DNA of 64,000 nucleotides from Tridacna crocea (GCA_943736015.1 OX031070.1:44044173-44108172); one strand, 5' to 3'; positions 1 through 11,382 are shown, counted from the stretch's first letter. The notes: generated from the letters alone by a model not told the origin. A program made the numbers and translations.

Positions 1-530
1 TTTTTTCATGGAGGTATGAAAAAAAAACCTAATCACACTTTTGCATGAAACCGCTTTCGCGGAAAAGGAAAATGTGGCTCGGTAAAGTAGTACAATAATA
101 CTCATTGTAAATCATAGCAAATTTTGAAGGATAATTTTATCGTGGAAATAGCTGTTATTTTATTACGGGTCCACAACCTTAACGTAGTGTCATTCTAATG
201 GAAAACAGCTGTTTCCACTATAATAACATCCTTAAAAAGTTGCTATGATTGAAAATGAGTACTATTGTGCTACTTTGACCTAGCCACTTTTTCCATTTTA
301 TCTTTCTTAGAATTATCATTTATAAAGTCAGGGCCACTCTGTTCTCATTACGAAGGGATATAATAATTACCTCCCTTTTCTGAAAATTGACAAAAATATC
401 AACAAACAATTTAAAGATGGACATCAAAGGAATTTCTGGTCGGTTAGAAATGTGTAAAAATATTATATCAGTATAAATCCTTATTTTATCAACTAATAAG
501 AAATTTCATTCTTTTCATTTCATTCCATTT
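1..530. repeat. Dispersed repeat H, copy 1
   Basis: Positions 170-500 match 57050-57400 at roughly three quarters identity by eye, in the same orientation, including shared words such as TTTCCACTATAAT and AGAATTATCATTTATAAA. Positions about 66-110 and 245-295 are also inverted copies of one another (GTGGCTCGGTAAAGTAGTAC against its reverse complement). No coding capacity is seen. Family unknown. Confidence 0.6.
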
Positions 531-794
531 TGCACCAGAGGCGTTATATGGTAATACCCTAAGCCCGTTTACATCGTCACATATCCCCCCCACCCACAAC
601 CGTCACTACCAGACTGTGAACCATTTTGTATCTGAATGTTTGCCAAGGTTTATTTAGTCTTTCTAAACTTTATGTTTTACTGGAACGCGGTTTTAGACAA
701 ACATTATACAAGTGCTCAAAACACCTGTTTAACCGTGAGAGAATAGGGCCGTAGCTATAGTATATAGGTTAGTAAGAAGCACTTTTTTGAGGGT

Positions 795-1018
795 TGCAAC
801 ACGCTAAAAGGAGCGTTGGGGCATTAGCGTAAAGAGTTGTCTCATATCAGCCTGCACAGTACGCACAGGATAACCCTAGACGGCGCTTTACGATTACATT
901 AGATGTTGTGCTTACAATATAGACTTCCACAAATCAGAAAATTACATAGAAGAGAAACGTAAAATATTGTTTCGGATAAGCCAGCGCGGAGTTCCAGTTT
1001 TCCTTTTCGCCTGTTGTA
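795..1018 (+). mobile_element. Family D foldback element, diverged copy
   Basis: Begins with the D-family end (GCAACACGC-AAAAGG) and carries two imperfect hairpins related to TCGGATCAGCCTGCGCAG and its complement. It ends in TTTTCCTTTTCGCCTG, the inverted end. More diverged than the copy at 10757. Confidence 0.65.
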
Positions 1019-1139
1019 TATAGGTCTGTTTTAAATAAGCATTTGTTATTTAATTTGACGAACTTCGCCCTGTATAACCAAATACAAGTATATATTATTT
1101 GAAAAGGGGGCTTGATGCATGGATGATTGTAATTATCCC

Positions 1140-1546
1140 CCTTTACATCTCATTTCTGGTAGCCAATGAAATATCGTTTCACAAACAGCTTAAAAATACA
1201 ATAATTCAACATGAAGCAATAACCACAAAGGTACTTAGACATTCCATCTTCAGGTGCTAGGATATAGCCTAAAACCTCTGATAATTGATTGGTCATACTG
1301 AAACTTTCTGTAAATATTGTTATGTCTTTTCGGTAACGAATCATTACATATCGTGCACATATCTACGGAGGTATTCATGTTTACCTTCTATTTTTGTTCG
1401 AAAGGTCGCGACCTTGTTCTATTTTTATCAAAGATGAAATGCTACGAGCGATTTGATACGGTGCAGTTAGAGCTGGCTGCAACCAATGAAAATGCGTATC
1501 GGGGGAATGTAAAATTCAAGCTCGATCCGCCAAGGGTAGTGTAGCG
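1140..1546. repeat. Dispersed repeat G, copy 1
   Basis: Shares long stretches with 19293-19562, for example AGCCAATGAAAT, CGACCTTGTTCTATTTTTAT, GCAGTTAGAGTTGGCTGCA-like and GCGTATCGGGGGAATGTAAA. Both copies run in the same direction. The 75-aa reading frame here is not conserved in the other copy, so I do not call it coding. Confidence 0.6.
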
Positions 1547-1630
1547 TAGATCAAAGTACACAGAACGTGCAGTTTTCCGTCTGAATCGGTTAAAAAACGC
1601 CGTTTCAGATTGCATTAAAAAGTAAATCTT

Positions 1631-1846
1631 AATTTACCCTTTTCCAAACAATGCTGACTTTTAACACCCTTTGAAAACGTTGTGGGAAAAGGAGACAATG
1701 CTGGTTACCAGCATTGTCTCCTTTTCCAACAACGTTTTTTTACCCTATCAAAGAAAAATTGCATCATTTCAGTCATTAAGAAATTGCCATCCGCAAATGC
1801 TTTTAATTTGGATAGTTCTTAAAATTTTTTGTGTGGTACAGGGTTG
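1631..1846 (+). mobile_element. Family A MITE, variant hairpin
   Basis: Hairpin at 1672-1738. It differs from the family consensus at AACGTTG (consensus AACATTG) and GAGACAATGC (consensus GAGAAAATGC). Both changes appear on both arms. The terminal TTAA motifs are decayed. Confidence 0.85.
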
Positions 1847-1935
1847 AATGCCATTATTTATCAAATTGAAGTCACTGTTTTCGATCATCCATATTTAATT
1901 ACCATCGAAATTATTTCTGGTATTTCTTCTCTTGC

Positions 1936-2166
1936 TTAACTCGTTACCAAACGACAATATTTTGTAGGTTTGTCCAAATCGAAAGCATTTGCAGACAACA
2001 AAATAAAAGCGACTGAAAATTTGAAATTTTCTTTGTGAAAGGAAGAAAACATTGTGGGAAAAGGAGAAAAATGGTGGTTACCAGCATTTTCTCCTTTTCC
2101 TACAATATTTTCAAAAGGCTTCTTTATTAGGGTCGTTAAAAGTCGGGATTGTGTGGTAAAGAGTTA
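1936..2166 (-). mobile_element. Family A MITE, full length
   Basis: TTAA at both ends. Order is long arm (CGACAATATTTTGTAGG, GCAGACAACAAAATAAA), hairpin, short arm ending in GTGTGGTAAAGAG-TTAA. Throughout this list minus means the CGACAAAATTTTAGAC arm comes first and plus means the ACAATCCC arm comes first. The right TTAA is shared with the next copy. Confidence 0.92.
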
Positions 2167-2392
2167 ACCCATTACCTCACAATCCCTACTTTTGACACCC
2201 CTGAGAAAGAAGCCTTTTGAAAACACTGTGGGAAAAGAAGAAAATGCTGGTAACCAGCATTTTCTTCTTTTCCCACAGTGTTTTCTACCCTTCCCAGAAC
2301 AAATTTCTATTTTTGAATCACCTTTACTTTGTCGTCTGCAAATGCTATCAATTTGGACCAGTCTAAAATTTTCTCGTGTGGTAAAGAGTTAA
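2163..2392 (+). mobile_element. Family A MITE, abutting the previous copy
   Basis: TTAACCCATTACC at the left and GTAAAGAG-TTAA at the right. The hairpin at 2220-2283 has GAAGAAAA and CACTG in place of the usual GGAGAAAA and CATTG, mirrored on both arms. It shares TTAA 2163-2166 with the copy to its left, giving a head-to-head pair. Confidence 0.92.
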
Positions 2393-2429
2393 ATGATGGA
2401 AACCTAACTGCAGTAGATATCATTCAACA

Positions 2430-2995
2430 TACTGTGACGAATTCAAATGAGCCATGCTCCGGCAAAAGGGGGCTTAATTAATCCATCACCGAAATCCGTG
2501 AGGCCTAGCGAGACATCACATACGTATGTATGGTTGCATTTTATTTCATGCTTTCCGGTAGGATATCGAGAAATAGCAGTGAAAATATTTTTCGATCTTA
2601 CATTGGTACCACCAATGAAAATACCGATTTTCACGTTCTTGTTGCCAAGGTAAATTGCGCGTGCCTAACAACCAGATGGGAAATATGACGTCATATACCT
2701 TACATTTCTCACGCTTGACGTAACGTTGCTGTGCGGGAGGGGTACGCCACGGGGAATAAGGGAAAAGAACTGTACTGAATTCTGATAAAGCTCCACCCAG
2801 AAAGGGTAAAAAGCATGAAATAAATAAAATATTTGTATTTTTCGGTGAAAGATCGAAATTTATTTCATCACGTGAACACCATCGGTAATATTTTCACTCG
2901 TGGCTGCACCACTCGTGAAAATATTACCGATGGTGCCCACTCGATGAAATAAATTTCGATCTTTCACCGTAAAATATAAATATCCTCTACATATC
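2430..2995. repeat. Dispersed repeat E, copy 1, with terminal palindrome
   Basis: Matches 29560-29950 over CATGCTTTCCGGTAGGATAT, CCAGATGGGAAATATGACGT and further. The right end (about 2843-2966) is a palindrome with arms of about 60 bp around CACTCGTGGCTGCACCACTCGTG. Non-coding; family unknown. Confidence 0.75.
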
Positions 2996-3006
2996 CGCTT
3001 TCTCTT

Positions 3007-3240
3007 ATAACCGACTTAATCATGAGGTAGACTTATCCTTGGACATACAAAAAAAATTGACCAAATGGAAAAAAGTTTCGGCCCAGGTCAGCCTGCCCAG
3101 AACGCGCAAGCTGATCTGGGTAGATACTTTTCTCAGATGTATTAGGCCCTCTTTTCACATAGCACAGCTCAAATTCTTTGACGGACCAGCTTGTGAAGAA
3201 CGTGGAGTCTGATGCCACGGACTAACTCGTCACAACTCGG
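3007..3240 (+). mobile_element. Family J short interspersed element
   Basis: Starts TATAACCGACTTAATCATGA and contains GTTTCGGCCCAGGTCAGCCT. Related copies are at 34945-35075 on this strand and, inverted, at 24795-24897, 32830-32945 and 45300-45415. Probably a MITE-like element; class not resolved. Confidence 0.6.
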
Positions 3241-3439
3241 CAGACTCCGTACCTACATCTAATTTTGTGGCTCCCATCACCCGAGGTATGCCGAATGATG
3301 AGGGACCGCGCCCAGCAATATTTTGCAAGATTTATCTCCCTTTGTAGAATCTTAGGTTGTTTTCAGTGCCTAAAAATGTTAATTTCATTTTTTTTTTCAG
3401 CAGTCTGAAGATTAAAAAGAGACAAAATGTTTGACTTCT

Positions 3440-3600
3440 TAAAATTGAAAGCAGACGACAATTTGTATGGGGCTCAAGCGATGAGACTCGAATAAGAAAT
3501 GGGTTGAAAACAACGCGGGAAAAGGATAAAATGCTGGTTATCAGAATTTCCTCCTTTTCTCACGTTGTTATTTAAAAGTTTCTTTCTCAGGGTCGATTAA
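3440..3600 (-). mobile_element. Family A MITE, 5' part eroded
   Basis: AGCAGACGACAA of the long arm, a degraded hairpin (CGCGGGAAAAGGATAAAATG) and a short arm ending in GGGTCGATTAA. It abuts the next full copy. Confidence 0.75.
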
Positions 3601-3824
3601 CCCATTACCACACAATCCCGACTTTTGACTACCCTTAGAAAGAAGCCTTCTGAAAACATTGTGGAAAAAGGAGAAAATGCTGGTAAACAGCATTTTCTCC
3701 TTTTCCCACAAGTTTTCTACCATTCCCAAACCAAGTTTAATGTTTTCAGTCATGTTTATTTTTTCGTCTGCAAATGCTTTCAGTTTGGACCAGTCTAAAA
3801 TTTTCTCGTGTGGTAATGGGTTAA
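3597..3824 (+). mobile_element. Family A MITE, full length
   Basis: TTAACCCATTACCACACAAT at the left and GGTAATGGG-TTAA at the right, with the hairpin at about 3653-3720 carrying a GGTAAACAGC loop. Shares the left TTAA with the eroded copy before it. Confidence 0.92.
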
Positions 3825-4400
3825 ACACAGTATTGTTTGGTACAGACCTATAGAACGTAATGGTAGAATACAAATGCCACAATATACACGTATAAATGCT
3901 TATAGCAAGAAATGTCGACAGTACCTAGCGTAATCTTGATATCCAATATAAAAAGATAGATAGGATCTGTTTAATGGCAGATTTCAATGTGCTTTACTGT
4001 TTTCTAAAGCTGTATAACGATCGCTTAACTTTCGACCGTTGATTTTCAGTGTAAAATCCCTGCTATTAAAAAAATATACAGACAGTTTCACAAGTGATGC
4101 TTTGAATACAAAGTTTTATTGGTCGATTAAGTCACGTGATTTTGATATTTTGATCGGATTGGATACTTATCTGAAGTTCTTTTTCCCGGGGCTTCTTAAA
4201 CACGTAAAATGCTTTTTGACGACTAGAATCGTAAAAAGAATTTTAATAAAAAATCTGGTAATTACACTGACATTTTATGAAACATCAACAATGAAACAGG
4301 AAGTGTATATTCTAAGATTTTAAGATCAGACAGTGTGTACGCGAAGGCTGATCTTGCACTACACATTCGTAAAATACACCCTTGTTCGATTATGTGAAGA
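3825..4400. other. No gene recognised
   Basis: AT-rich sequence with one 94-aa open frame (4039-4323) that lacks compositional or domain support. No repeat recognised within the window. Confidence 0.5.
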
Positions 4401-4406
4401 TAAGGG

Positions 4407-4635
4407 TTAACCCTTTACCCCATAAGGCACTTCTATGGTATCTGTAATTGGCCCTAAATAATAGCAAGGATGAAGCCATCTCTTATGTGTATATGACACC
4501 TTTTGATAGCAAAGAAAACATCGTGACAAAAGGTGAAATTGCTCGTCACGAGCAATTTCACCTTTTGTCACAATGTTTTCCAAAGGCTCTTACAAGCAAT
4601 GCGTAGAAATGAGTATCTATGGAGTAAAGGGTTAA
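4407..4635 (+). mobile_element. Family B MITE, full length
   Basis: TTAACCCTTTACCCCATAAG to GGAGTAAAGGG-TTAA. The hairpin core is GGTGAAATTGCTCGTCACGA and its complement. Arms read GTGACAAAAGG where the other B copies have GTGGCAAAAGG, changed on both sides. Other B copies are at 16014, 18643 and 32942. Confidence 0.9.
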
Positions 4636-4937
4636 TGTTATGCTGGAAATAAATGCATATCAAGGCTTATCAGTTATGGCGGCTATGAACGTATTTTGGC
4701 ACTGGCTCGGGAGACTGAAACATATCGCAGCTAACTTTATAAATACAAAAAAAAAATACAAAAATATTTTTAGCGTGGAGAACTAAATTTACGAGAGGAT
4801 GCAAAAAAATAACTGCCACGAAATTTCTTTTTTCATAGTTTCGTTTGCACACAAATGCAGGAAGGCTTTCAGCCAGGAGGGTTGAAACAGATGTGTGAAG
4901 AAAGGAGGGAAGACGGAAAGACGAGGGACGAAGGATG

Positions 4938-5068
4938 AGAGAGAGAGAGAGAAAGAGAAAGAGAGAGATTGAGGAGAGAGGGAGGGAGGGACGGGGAGAG
5001 GGGGGAACGGAGGATGGGAGGAACAGAGGGAAGGACAGAGAGCGAGAGAGAGAGAGAGAGGGGGGGGC

Positions 5069-5119
<51 letters not shown>

Positions 5120-5122
5120 CAG

Positions 5123-5178
<56 letters not shown>

Positions 5179-5190
5179 GGAGAGAGAGGG
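4938..5190 (+). repeat. (GA)n and (GATA)n microsatellites
   Basis: GA and GGA-rich tracts at 4938-5065, GATA repeats at 5070-5120, then about 25 GA units to 5190. Confidence 0.95.
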
Positions 5191-5517
5191 CGAGGCAGCG
5201 GTAGTATTTATTAAAGTAGTTAGTTATGGGGTTTGGTTAGAGTCTTTTATTACTTCTTTCAGCACTGTAAACATTTATTTAGTAGGTCTATAATAGAGGT
5301 AACAGTTTATAATCTCACATCAGTATCATTAGTTCAAACGGGAAGCACCGATAAAGTGCGGAATGTGCACAAAATGCCAACAAAGATGTTTTTTGTACAG
5401 CATTCTATAAGCTGAGTTGCCCTACTCGGTGCACTTTTGTTGATCTATGGTTTGACTGCATGGTATGTCTTGAATCTACAGATGTCCGCAAAAGCGGTTT
5501 GAGCTACGCTTACCACT

Positions 5518-5734
5518 TCAACCCTTCGGCTGCTAATTTAGACTCTATGACCTATTGCAGACAGTGTAGATCAAGATCAGACTGCACAGAACGTGCAGTC
5601 TGATCTTAGATCTACACTGTCCGATAAGGAAATATTTTGATAAAAAAATACTTTTCATTATTATAGCAAAAATCTGGCTTTTTACTTTGGGCCTGAAAAT
5701 TTCGTTTTATGTATTTTAGCAGGTCAAGGGTTAA
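5518..5734 (+). mobile_element. Family C MITE
   Basis: Hairpin at 5561-5626: ACAGTGTAGATCAAGATCAG, loop around CACAGAACGTG, then the complement. The element runs from TCAACCCTTCGGCTGC to AGGTCAAGGG-TTAA, so it also appears to have TTAA-type ends. Confidence 0.8.
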
Positions 5735-5763
5735 AGGTCAACCTTCTGCTTTACATGACAAAT

Positions 5764-5905
5764 GTTTAACTCGTTACCAGACGACAAAATTTTAAGTTTC
5801 TCCAAATCGAAAGCCTTTCCAGACGACAAAAAAAATAGTAATTGAAAGTTGTTATGTGAAGGGTAGAAAACGTTGTGGGAAAAGGAGAAAATGCTGGTTA
5901 CCAGA
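5764..5905 (-). mobile_element. Family A MITE, truncated at hairpin apex
   Basis: Left long arm intact from TTAACTCGTTACCAGACGAC. The sequence stops matching immediately after GCTGGTTACCAG, so the break lies at the hairpin centre. Confidence 0.85.
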
Positions 5906-6309
5906 CCAGAATCACAAGACCATTTGATACCACGAGGCCGAGTATCACGACTTTGACAGAAATTGATTCTTTTTTCCTGAGACTTTCTTTCTTAGCTAAA
6001 ATTGATCCTTTTTTCCCGATACTTTTTTCCTGATACTTTCTTTCCGATTACCCTCGATGAGAAGTCAATTTTGCTTCGGTAGGAAAAAAAAGAGGTACAA
6101 GTAACCTTTGAAGAAAATGTTTCTTCTGTGTGGATGTAATAGATAATATTGAAGAGTATGAAATTTTGTTGTCTGGTAAAGGGCCGAAACAGTTCTCTTT
6201 ACTCATCCCTATCGGAAATGCGCTCACGTGGGGAGTCCGGGTTTTAGGTATATCCGAATTAAATGCCAGTGTAGTGATTGTTGCACTGCTCTCTCCCTTG
6301 TCATTGAAC

Positions 6310-6540
6310 TCTACCACACAATTCTGATTTTTACAACCCTAAGGAAGTAGCCTTTTAAAAACCTTGTGGGAAAAGAAGAAAATGCTGGTAACCAGCATTT
6401 TCTTCTTTTTCCCACAAGGTTTTCTATACTTTTATAGACGATTACTGATCATCATTTCCGCAGTCACAAATAATTTGTCGCCTGCAAATGCTTTCAATTT
6501 GGACAAGTGTAAAATTTTATCGTTTGGTAAAGATTTAATT
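6310..6540 (+). mobile_element. Family A MITE, variant hairpin
   Basis: Hairpin 6358-6423 carries CCTTG and GAAGAAAA changes mirrored on both arms. Terminal TTAA decayed on the left; GGTAAAGATTTAA at the right. Confidence 0.88.
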
Positions 6541-6606
6541 GAGTAAAATTGAATGTTTGTGTGCGCTGGGTGGTGCCTCCAAGTAACCTTTATCCTGCTG
6601 TATAAG

Positions 6607-6833
6607 TTAACCCTTTACCAAACCACAAAAATTTTAGCTCTGTCCAAATTGAAAGCATTTGCAGACAACAATTTCAATGTGCCTCAAAAGGTGTAACTGT
6701 TTATTGATAGGGAAGAAAACATTGTGGGAAAAGGAGAAAATGCTGGTTACCAGCATTTTCTCCTTTTACCACAATGTTTTCGAAAGGCTTCTTTCCAAAT
6801 GTCAAAAGTCATCATTGTGTGGGAAAGGGTTAA
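6607..6833 (-). mobile_element. Family A MITE, full length
   Basis: TTAACCCTTTACCAAACCAC to GGGAAAGGG-TTAA, with the hairpin at about 6715-6783 and one mismatch (TTTTACCACAATG on the right arm). Confidence 0.9.
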
Positions 6834-6911
6834 ATAAAACTTTAAAACCGAAAAGGAGAACCCGAATAACGTTTTTTTTTCAATCTTATTTTTTGGAGAA
6901 AAAAAATATCT

Positions 6912-7020
6912 GCTTAACGGACAGTGTAGATTCAAGATCAGACTGCACGTTCTGTGCAGTCTGATCTTGATCTACACTGTCCGCAAAAGGTCGGTGAGTC
7001 GATCTTAGCAGCTAACGTGC
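6912..7020 (-). mobile_element. Family C MITE, reverse orientation
   Basis: Hairpin 6918-6986 (GACAGTGTAGATTCAAGATC and complement), followed by the C-family arm GCAAAAGGTCGGTGAGTCG in the opposite orientation to 5518. Confidence 0.75.
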
Positions 7021-7455
7021 TAAGTGCATCACAAAACTAATTACAGGAAACAGTGATTATTCAAACACGCGATTGTACGAGTATAAAGATTAGCTCATTA
7101 CGCCCTGCAGTCGACTTATTATACGTAGCTGCAGAACATTTTGTGAAAACATTGTGACAAAAGGAGAGATTGCACGTATGGAGCCATTTCTCCTTTGAAC
7201 GGAATGTTTTTACATGCATTCATGTTGATTTCCGTCATTCTCAAGACGGTTTTCAATATCGATGTCCGAAAACTTTGTGGATAAAAAATACATGAATTAA
7301 AAGTAATCAGCACTAGCCCTCCACCGAACAATCTTGAGTTTTCATGATCCTCCAAAAAAACATTGTGGGTGAAGGAAGACATTGTCGATAAAGAGCATTC
7401 TGTCCTTTTTTCTCACCATGTATTTTTACCACAAATTCCTCAATTGAGGCTGTAT

Positions 7456-7595
7456 TTAATTAACTCTTTCCATAGCTAAAAGGATACCAGAAGGTTTTGT
7501 GGACGGTGTAGATCAAGATCAGGCTGGACAGAACGTGCAGTCTGATCTCTGATCTACACTCTTCACTGGTTCATTTTAGATTATGACCGAACTGG
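7456..7595 (+). mobile_element. Family C MITE fragment
   Basis: Hairpin 7501-7566 with AGGCTGGACAGAACGTGCAG replacing the usual AGACTGCAC, so the left arm is less well paired. Flanks decayed. Confidence 0.7.
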
Positions 7596-7677
7596 ATCTT
7601 GGTCGGTCTTTCAGAGGAAATGTATTTCCAACGTTTGAGAAAATGCAATTTTCTGAATATATTCAGTATGGAACAAT

Positions 7678-7850
7678 TAACCCTTTGGCTGACAGTGTAG
7701 ATCAAGATCAGACTGCACAGAACGTGCAATCTGATCTTAGATCTACACTGTCCGATAAAGAGATATTACGAAAACATACCTTTGAAATAGAAATATTTGG
7801 GTTTTACTAACGAACAGAAGTTTTCATTTTAGTTACTTATCAGAATACCG
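7678..7850 (+). mobile_element. Family C MITE
   Basis: TTAACCCTTTGGCTGACAGTG, hairpin 7692-7756, then the C right arm (GATAAAGAGATATTACG, CCTTTGAAATA). Confidence 0.8.
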
Positions 7851-7900
7851 GTTAATAAGTCATCTGCAACAGTTTCTAAATTGATTAAGTCTAAAATGAT

Positions 7901-7979
7901 TCGTCGGTTTGCTTTCAAAACCTCGTAACTACAGCTTGTAACAAGCTGTAGTTACGAGGTTTTGGAAGCAAACCGACGA
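7901..7979. repeat. 79-bp near-perfect palindrome
   Basis: TCGTCGGTTTGCTT and GTAACTACAGCTTGT are followed by their complements. One arm mismatch (CTTTCAAAAC against GTTTTGGAAG). Not flanked by A, B, C or D sequences. Confidence 0.85.
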
Positions 7980-8239
7980 TATAGTCGTCTGGTACTGAGT
8001 TAAAATGAAATTTGACTCTTCCATTTGTAATCGCTGATATTGGTGCATGTATACATCAGATTTGTGAATTATAGGAATGACCTGTGTTATAAGTCATGTA
8101 ACAAAATGTATGTGTAAGTTACACACTGACAGCAGGATGAACCTAAACCTGTGGGATGGAGGTCAATTGCTATATGGCAGATGTTCTGCCAGTCTTATAT
8201 AGCATAACGACGGTCATTTTGTGTCCGTTTTCGGGAAGG

Positions 8240-8460
8240 TTAACCCATTACAACACAATCCCTACTTTCGAAGCCCCTGAGAAAGAAGCCTTTAGAAAAT
8301 ATTGTGGGAAAAGGAGAAAATGCTGGTAACAGCATTTTCTCCTTTTCCCACAATGTTTTCTACCCTTCACAAAACAAATTTCCTATCACTTGTATTTTGT
8401 CTTCTGTAATTGCTTTCAATTTGGACCAGTCTAAAATATTGTCATTTGGTAATGGGTTAA
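8240..8460 (+). mobile_element. Family A MITE, full length
   Basis: TTAACCCATTACAACACAAT to GGTAATGGG-TTAA. Loop shortened to GCTGGTAACAGC. Confidence 0.92.
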
Positions 8461-9248
8461 CTCCTCCGTGAACAAATGAACTAAACCGTTTTTTTTTTCC
8501 CTATATACTTAGCGTTTGAATTAAATATATCAGAATTTCAAAGAAAAGATGAATGATTACACAAGCAACAGGTATGTTAGGTATGTTAAAATCCTAGTTT
8601 TGTGTTCTATTGTATCACAAGAGTTCAGACATGCACACAAAATCTGTGCGGAAATTTCATCATTTATTTTCACGATCGTCCCTGAACGCAGACACGAACA
8701 GTCAAAAATTGAAATCGCCTTGGGAAAAGTTATCCGTACTAACATGTAAGCCCGTTTCAGGCTGTATGACTGGAACACTCTGCCGTAGAGGCAGGTCTGT
8801 CAGTCGTTCTTCAGGCTAAATTAGACGCTTGCATCGTATCGAGCCTTCCAACCAATTTCCAGGCAATGTGATTGGTGGGCCTACAATCTGGTATCGCGGA
8901 AAGCCTGCCAGCCGTTTTCAGTCAGGATTATCAAATCCCAGAGAACTTGTAGTCTGATCGTAGATCTAACATCTTCATAGCCCACTCGCTGATTTTACAA
9001 CATGCCAAAAGATCATATTCAATTGTGGAAAGAACATTTTTTCAGACAGCTAAAGAGTTCAGTCAACAAACGAGCATACATTACTATCTTATCACGTAGC
9101 TGTGTCACGAAGGAATCTCATGTTAAAATACGCGCTCTTGCAAATAAAAACATGAAATATTAGAGGTCTAATACCTGTGGGCAATGGCCACCACTGAAAA
9201 TGTGAAAGCGTTACGCTTGTCTCATGTGAAAGTAAAATAAATAATAAT
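8461..9248. other. No gene recognised
   Basis: The overlapping short frames at 8549-8819 lie on both strands and show no family signature. A faint C-like trace (GTAGTCTGATCGTAGATCTA) is at about 8948-8970. Confidence 0.5.
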
Positions 9249-9668
9249 GGCCTTCAACACGCGAAAAGGGGCATTCGGACGTTTACGTAAAAAGAAAACT
9301 TAAAATTCAATTCAAATAGTTTATTTAGCATATATAAGGCCACCGGCCCAAATTACAAAAGAAAAACCCTGAAATGATATATATTTAGAATGACTTTTAA
9401 ATAGTATATTTTTGTGTATAGCAAATACTCAATTAAATGTAGGCTTTTGCTGAGGACGTAAAATGTCATTCCGAATCAGCGTGGGTATCCCGCGTGGACT
9501 AATCCGAGATGACAGATTCCAGACTTACTTGCGCAAGTCTACTGTAGTACAAAATGTAATACGGATCGTAAAGTGCCGTCTCGGATCAGCCTGCGCGAAT
9601 TGCGCAGGCTGATCCGAGACGACACTTTACGCAAGTGACCGGATGCTCCATTTTCGCATGCTGCAAGC
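9249..9668 (+). mobile_element. Family D foldback element, interrupted
   Basis: Left end CAACACGCGAAAAGGGGCAT. About 240 bp of other sequence follows, then an excellent hairpin (9568-9630, GTGCCGTCTCGGATCAGCCT and complement) and the right end TTTTCGCATGCTGCAAGC. Confidence 0.75.
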
Positions 9669-10339
9669 TAAATAAAGATATACTCGCACTTACCTGTATG
9701 TGACAACTGGATATCTGTACCCTTTCGCCTCGGAGTGAGAAACTATAATCAACAAACTAATTATAACAATCCAGCACACGTGAAATCCTAAATGCACACC
9801 TCTCCCCATACTTTTCCTGCGCTGATCTGGCTCAAATTTAATATGAAGAAATAAGTCAAGAATTAGAAGGTTTTAAAGTTTCTTATATCTCATAGTTTGG
9901 CACATATTTCCATCCAAACAAACTACGCACCGATTCATATGAAATGTTACGATGAAATCAGTAATGCGCGTATAATTCATAAAATCATAATTGTTGACAG
10001 TGGCCAACTTTGCTTATATTTATAGATAACAGTCACCAGATTAAAATACGATATTTTCTTTTTCCTTAGAAGAACCAGAAAAAAAGAAAGAGAGACGAAT
10101 AAAATTCCAGCTGTTAGTATATTTCTAAAACATACTCTCCCTCTGTTTGAATGTTCTACTCACAGACCGTTTAACAGTTCAGAATTTTTGAAGTAATTTA
10201 AGAGAGGTACGGTCGAAGTAAAGGTACGGTACAAATAGACACATGACTTCTATACAATAGCTAGAGCCGATATGGACTGAGTCGACCGTACTAAAACAAA
10301 TCCAGAGGTATTTTTGAACTCATTATCTGATTAACGAAT

Positions 10340-10575
10340 TTCCGACAGTGATTGATTGAAAGGCGTTTTATGCCCTTTTCAGTATTACATTTATTTCAGT
10401 CATATATTTACATTTCTGTTCAGATATTTATGTGTGTCATGGGTTACATCGTTACGCGGCACTGGGATGTCTCGTTCAAGGACATTCCCACGAAAAACCC
10501 AGTGCCGCCAGGGAAGCTCGAACCCAAGGCCTCCTGGCTACGAGTCCAGCACTTTATCACCGAGTCGTGCTAGGC
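10340..10575 (-). mobile_element. tRNA-derived SINE, reverse orientation
   Basis: On the minus strand, CTAGCACGACTCGGTGATAA and GGGTTCGAGCTTCCC resemble a tRNA head with a B box, followed by CACTGGGTTTTTCGTGGGAA. Diverged relatives may lie at about 20040-20125 and 59640-59870. Not an intact tRNA. Confidence 0.55.
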
Positions 10576-10756
10576 CCAGGAATTCTGATTTTATTTCAGC
10601 CGAGCTGACCTTTGGCCGGGAAACGTTTTGACGAAAAAAATGTTTATTAACGAACAGTTTTTCTTACGGTATAGATCAAGATCATACCGCACGTACTGTG
10701 TAGTCTAATCTTAGATCTCCATGTCGTCCGCTTATAAAGTCAAGCCTATAATTGGC

Positions 10757-11015
10757 TTGCATCCAGCGAAAAGGGGCATTCGGACATTTGCGTAAAGTGT
10801 CGTCTCGGATCAGCCTGCGCAGTCCGCGCAGGCTAATCCGAGACGGCACTTTACGACTACATTAGATTTTGTTCTTCGGTAGCCTTGCACAAAACAGAAA
10901 ATTACAGTAAAACGGAAAGTGTCGTTTCGGATCAGCCTGCACGGATAGCGCAGGCTGATCCGAAACAACACTTTACGCAAATGTCCGAATGCTTCTTTTC
11001 CCGTCTTGCAGGCCC
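10757..11015 (+). mobile_element. Family D foldback element, best copy
   Basis: Left end CTTGCATCCAGCGAAAAGGG. First hairpin 10797-10855 (GTGTCGTCTCGGATCAGCCT), a spacer with TTACGACTACATTAGATTTT, then a second hairpin 10917-10978 (GTGTCGTTTCGGATCAGCCT). Right end CTTTTCCCGTCTTGCAGGCC is the inverted left end. This copy defines the two-hairpin structure. Confidence 0.85.
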
Positions 11016-11320
11016 TAGGATAGAAAATCTGTCTAACGTTCTGCGTCATGTATTTTCAAGTTTTTTCAATCCTCAAAAAAAGTCAAATTTATACTTTTGG
11101 TTCTCTAGAATTGATAGATAGGAAGGAATTGTGAGAGGAAAGGGTAAGCTTAAAATAAACAAGATTAAAGGTTTTGATATTTATATTCACTTAACGTTTT
11201 TGCATTTTTCCATTTGACCCGGTTTTACACCTTGTAAGCGGGAGGTCTGTAAGTCGCGTCTTAATTTTCATAATTATCTGTGTTTCCGCCGAATGAATGC
11301 TTTCGCCTATTTCGAGTGAT

Positions 11321-11382
11321 TGACTGACTGTCTGACTGACTGACTGACTGACCGACCGACCGACCGACCGACCGACCGACTT
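11321..11382 (+). repeat. (GACT)n/(GACC)n microsatellite
   Basis: GACTGACT repeats pass directly into GACCGACC repeats. Confidence 0.95.

Noticed and set aside
2041-2110. Hairpins followed by T runs, resembling intrinsic terminators
   Set aside because: They are MITE hairpins in eukaryotic DNA; bacterial terminator logic does not apply.
2192-2392. Many short frames containing [19 protein letters not shown]
   Set aside because: This peptide is the translation of the family A hairpin and occurs at dozens of loci on both strands. It is not a protein family.
4039-4323. 94-aa plus-strand frame
   Set aside because: Lys/Phe/Leu-rich as expected from AT-rich non-coding DNA. No support.
4789-5070. 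Pro/Ser/Leu-rich 93-aa minus-strand frame
   Set aside because: Translation of the (GA)n microsatellite.
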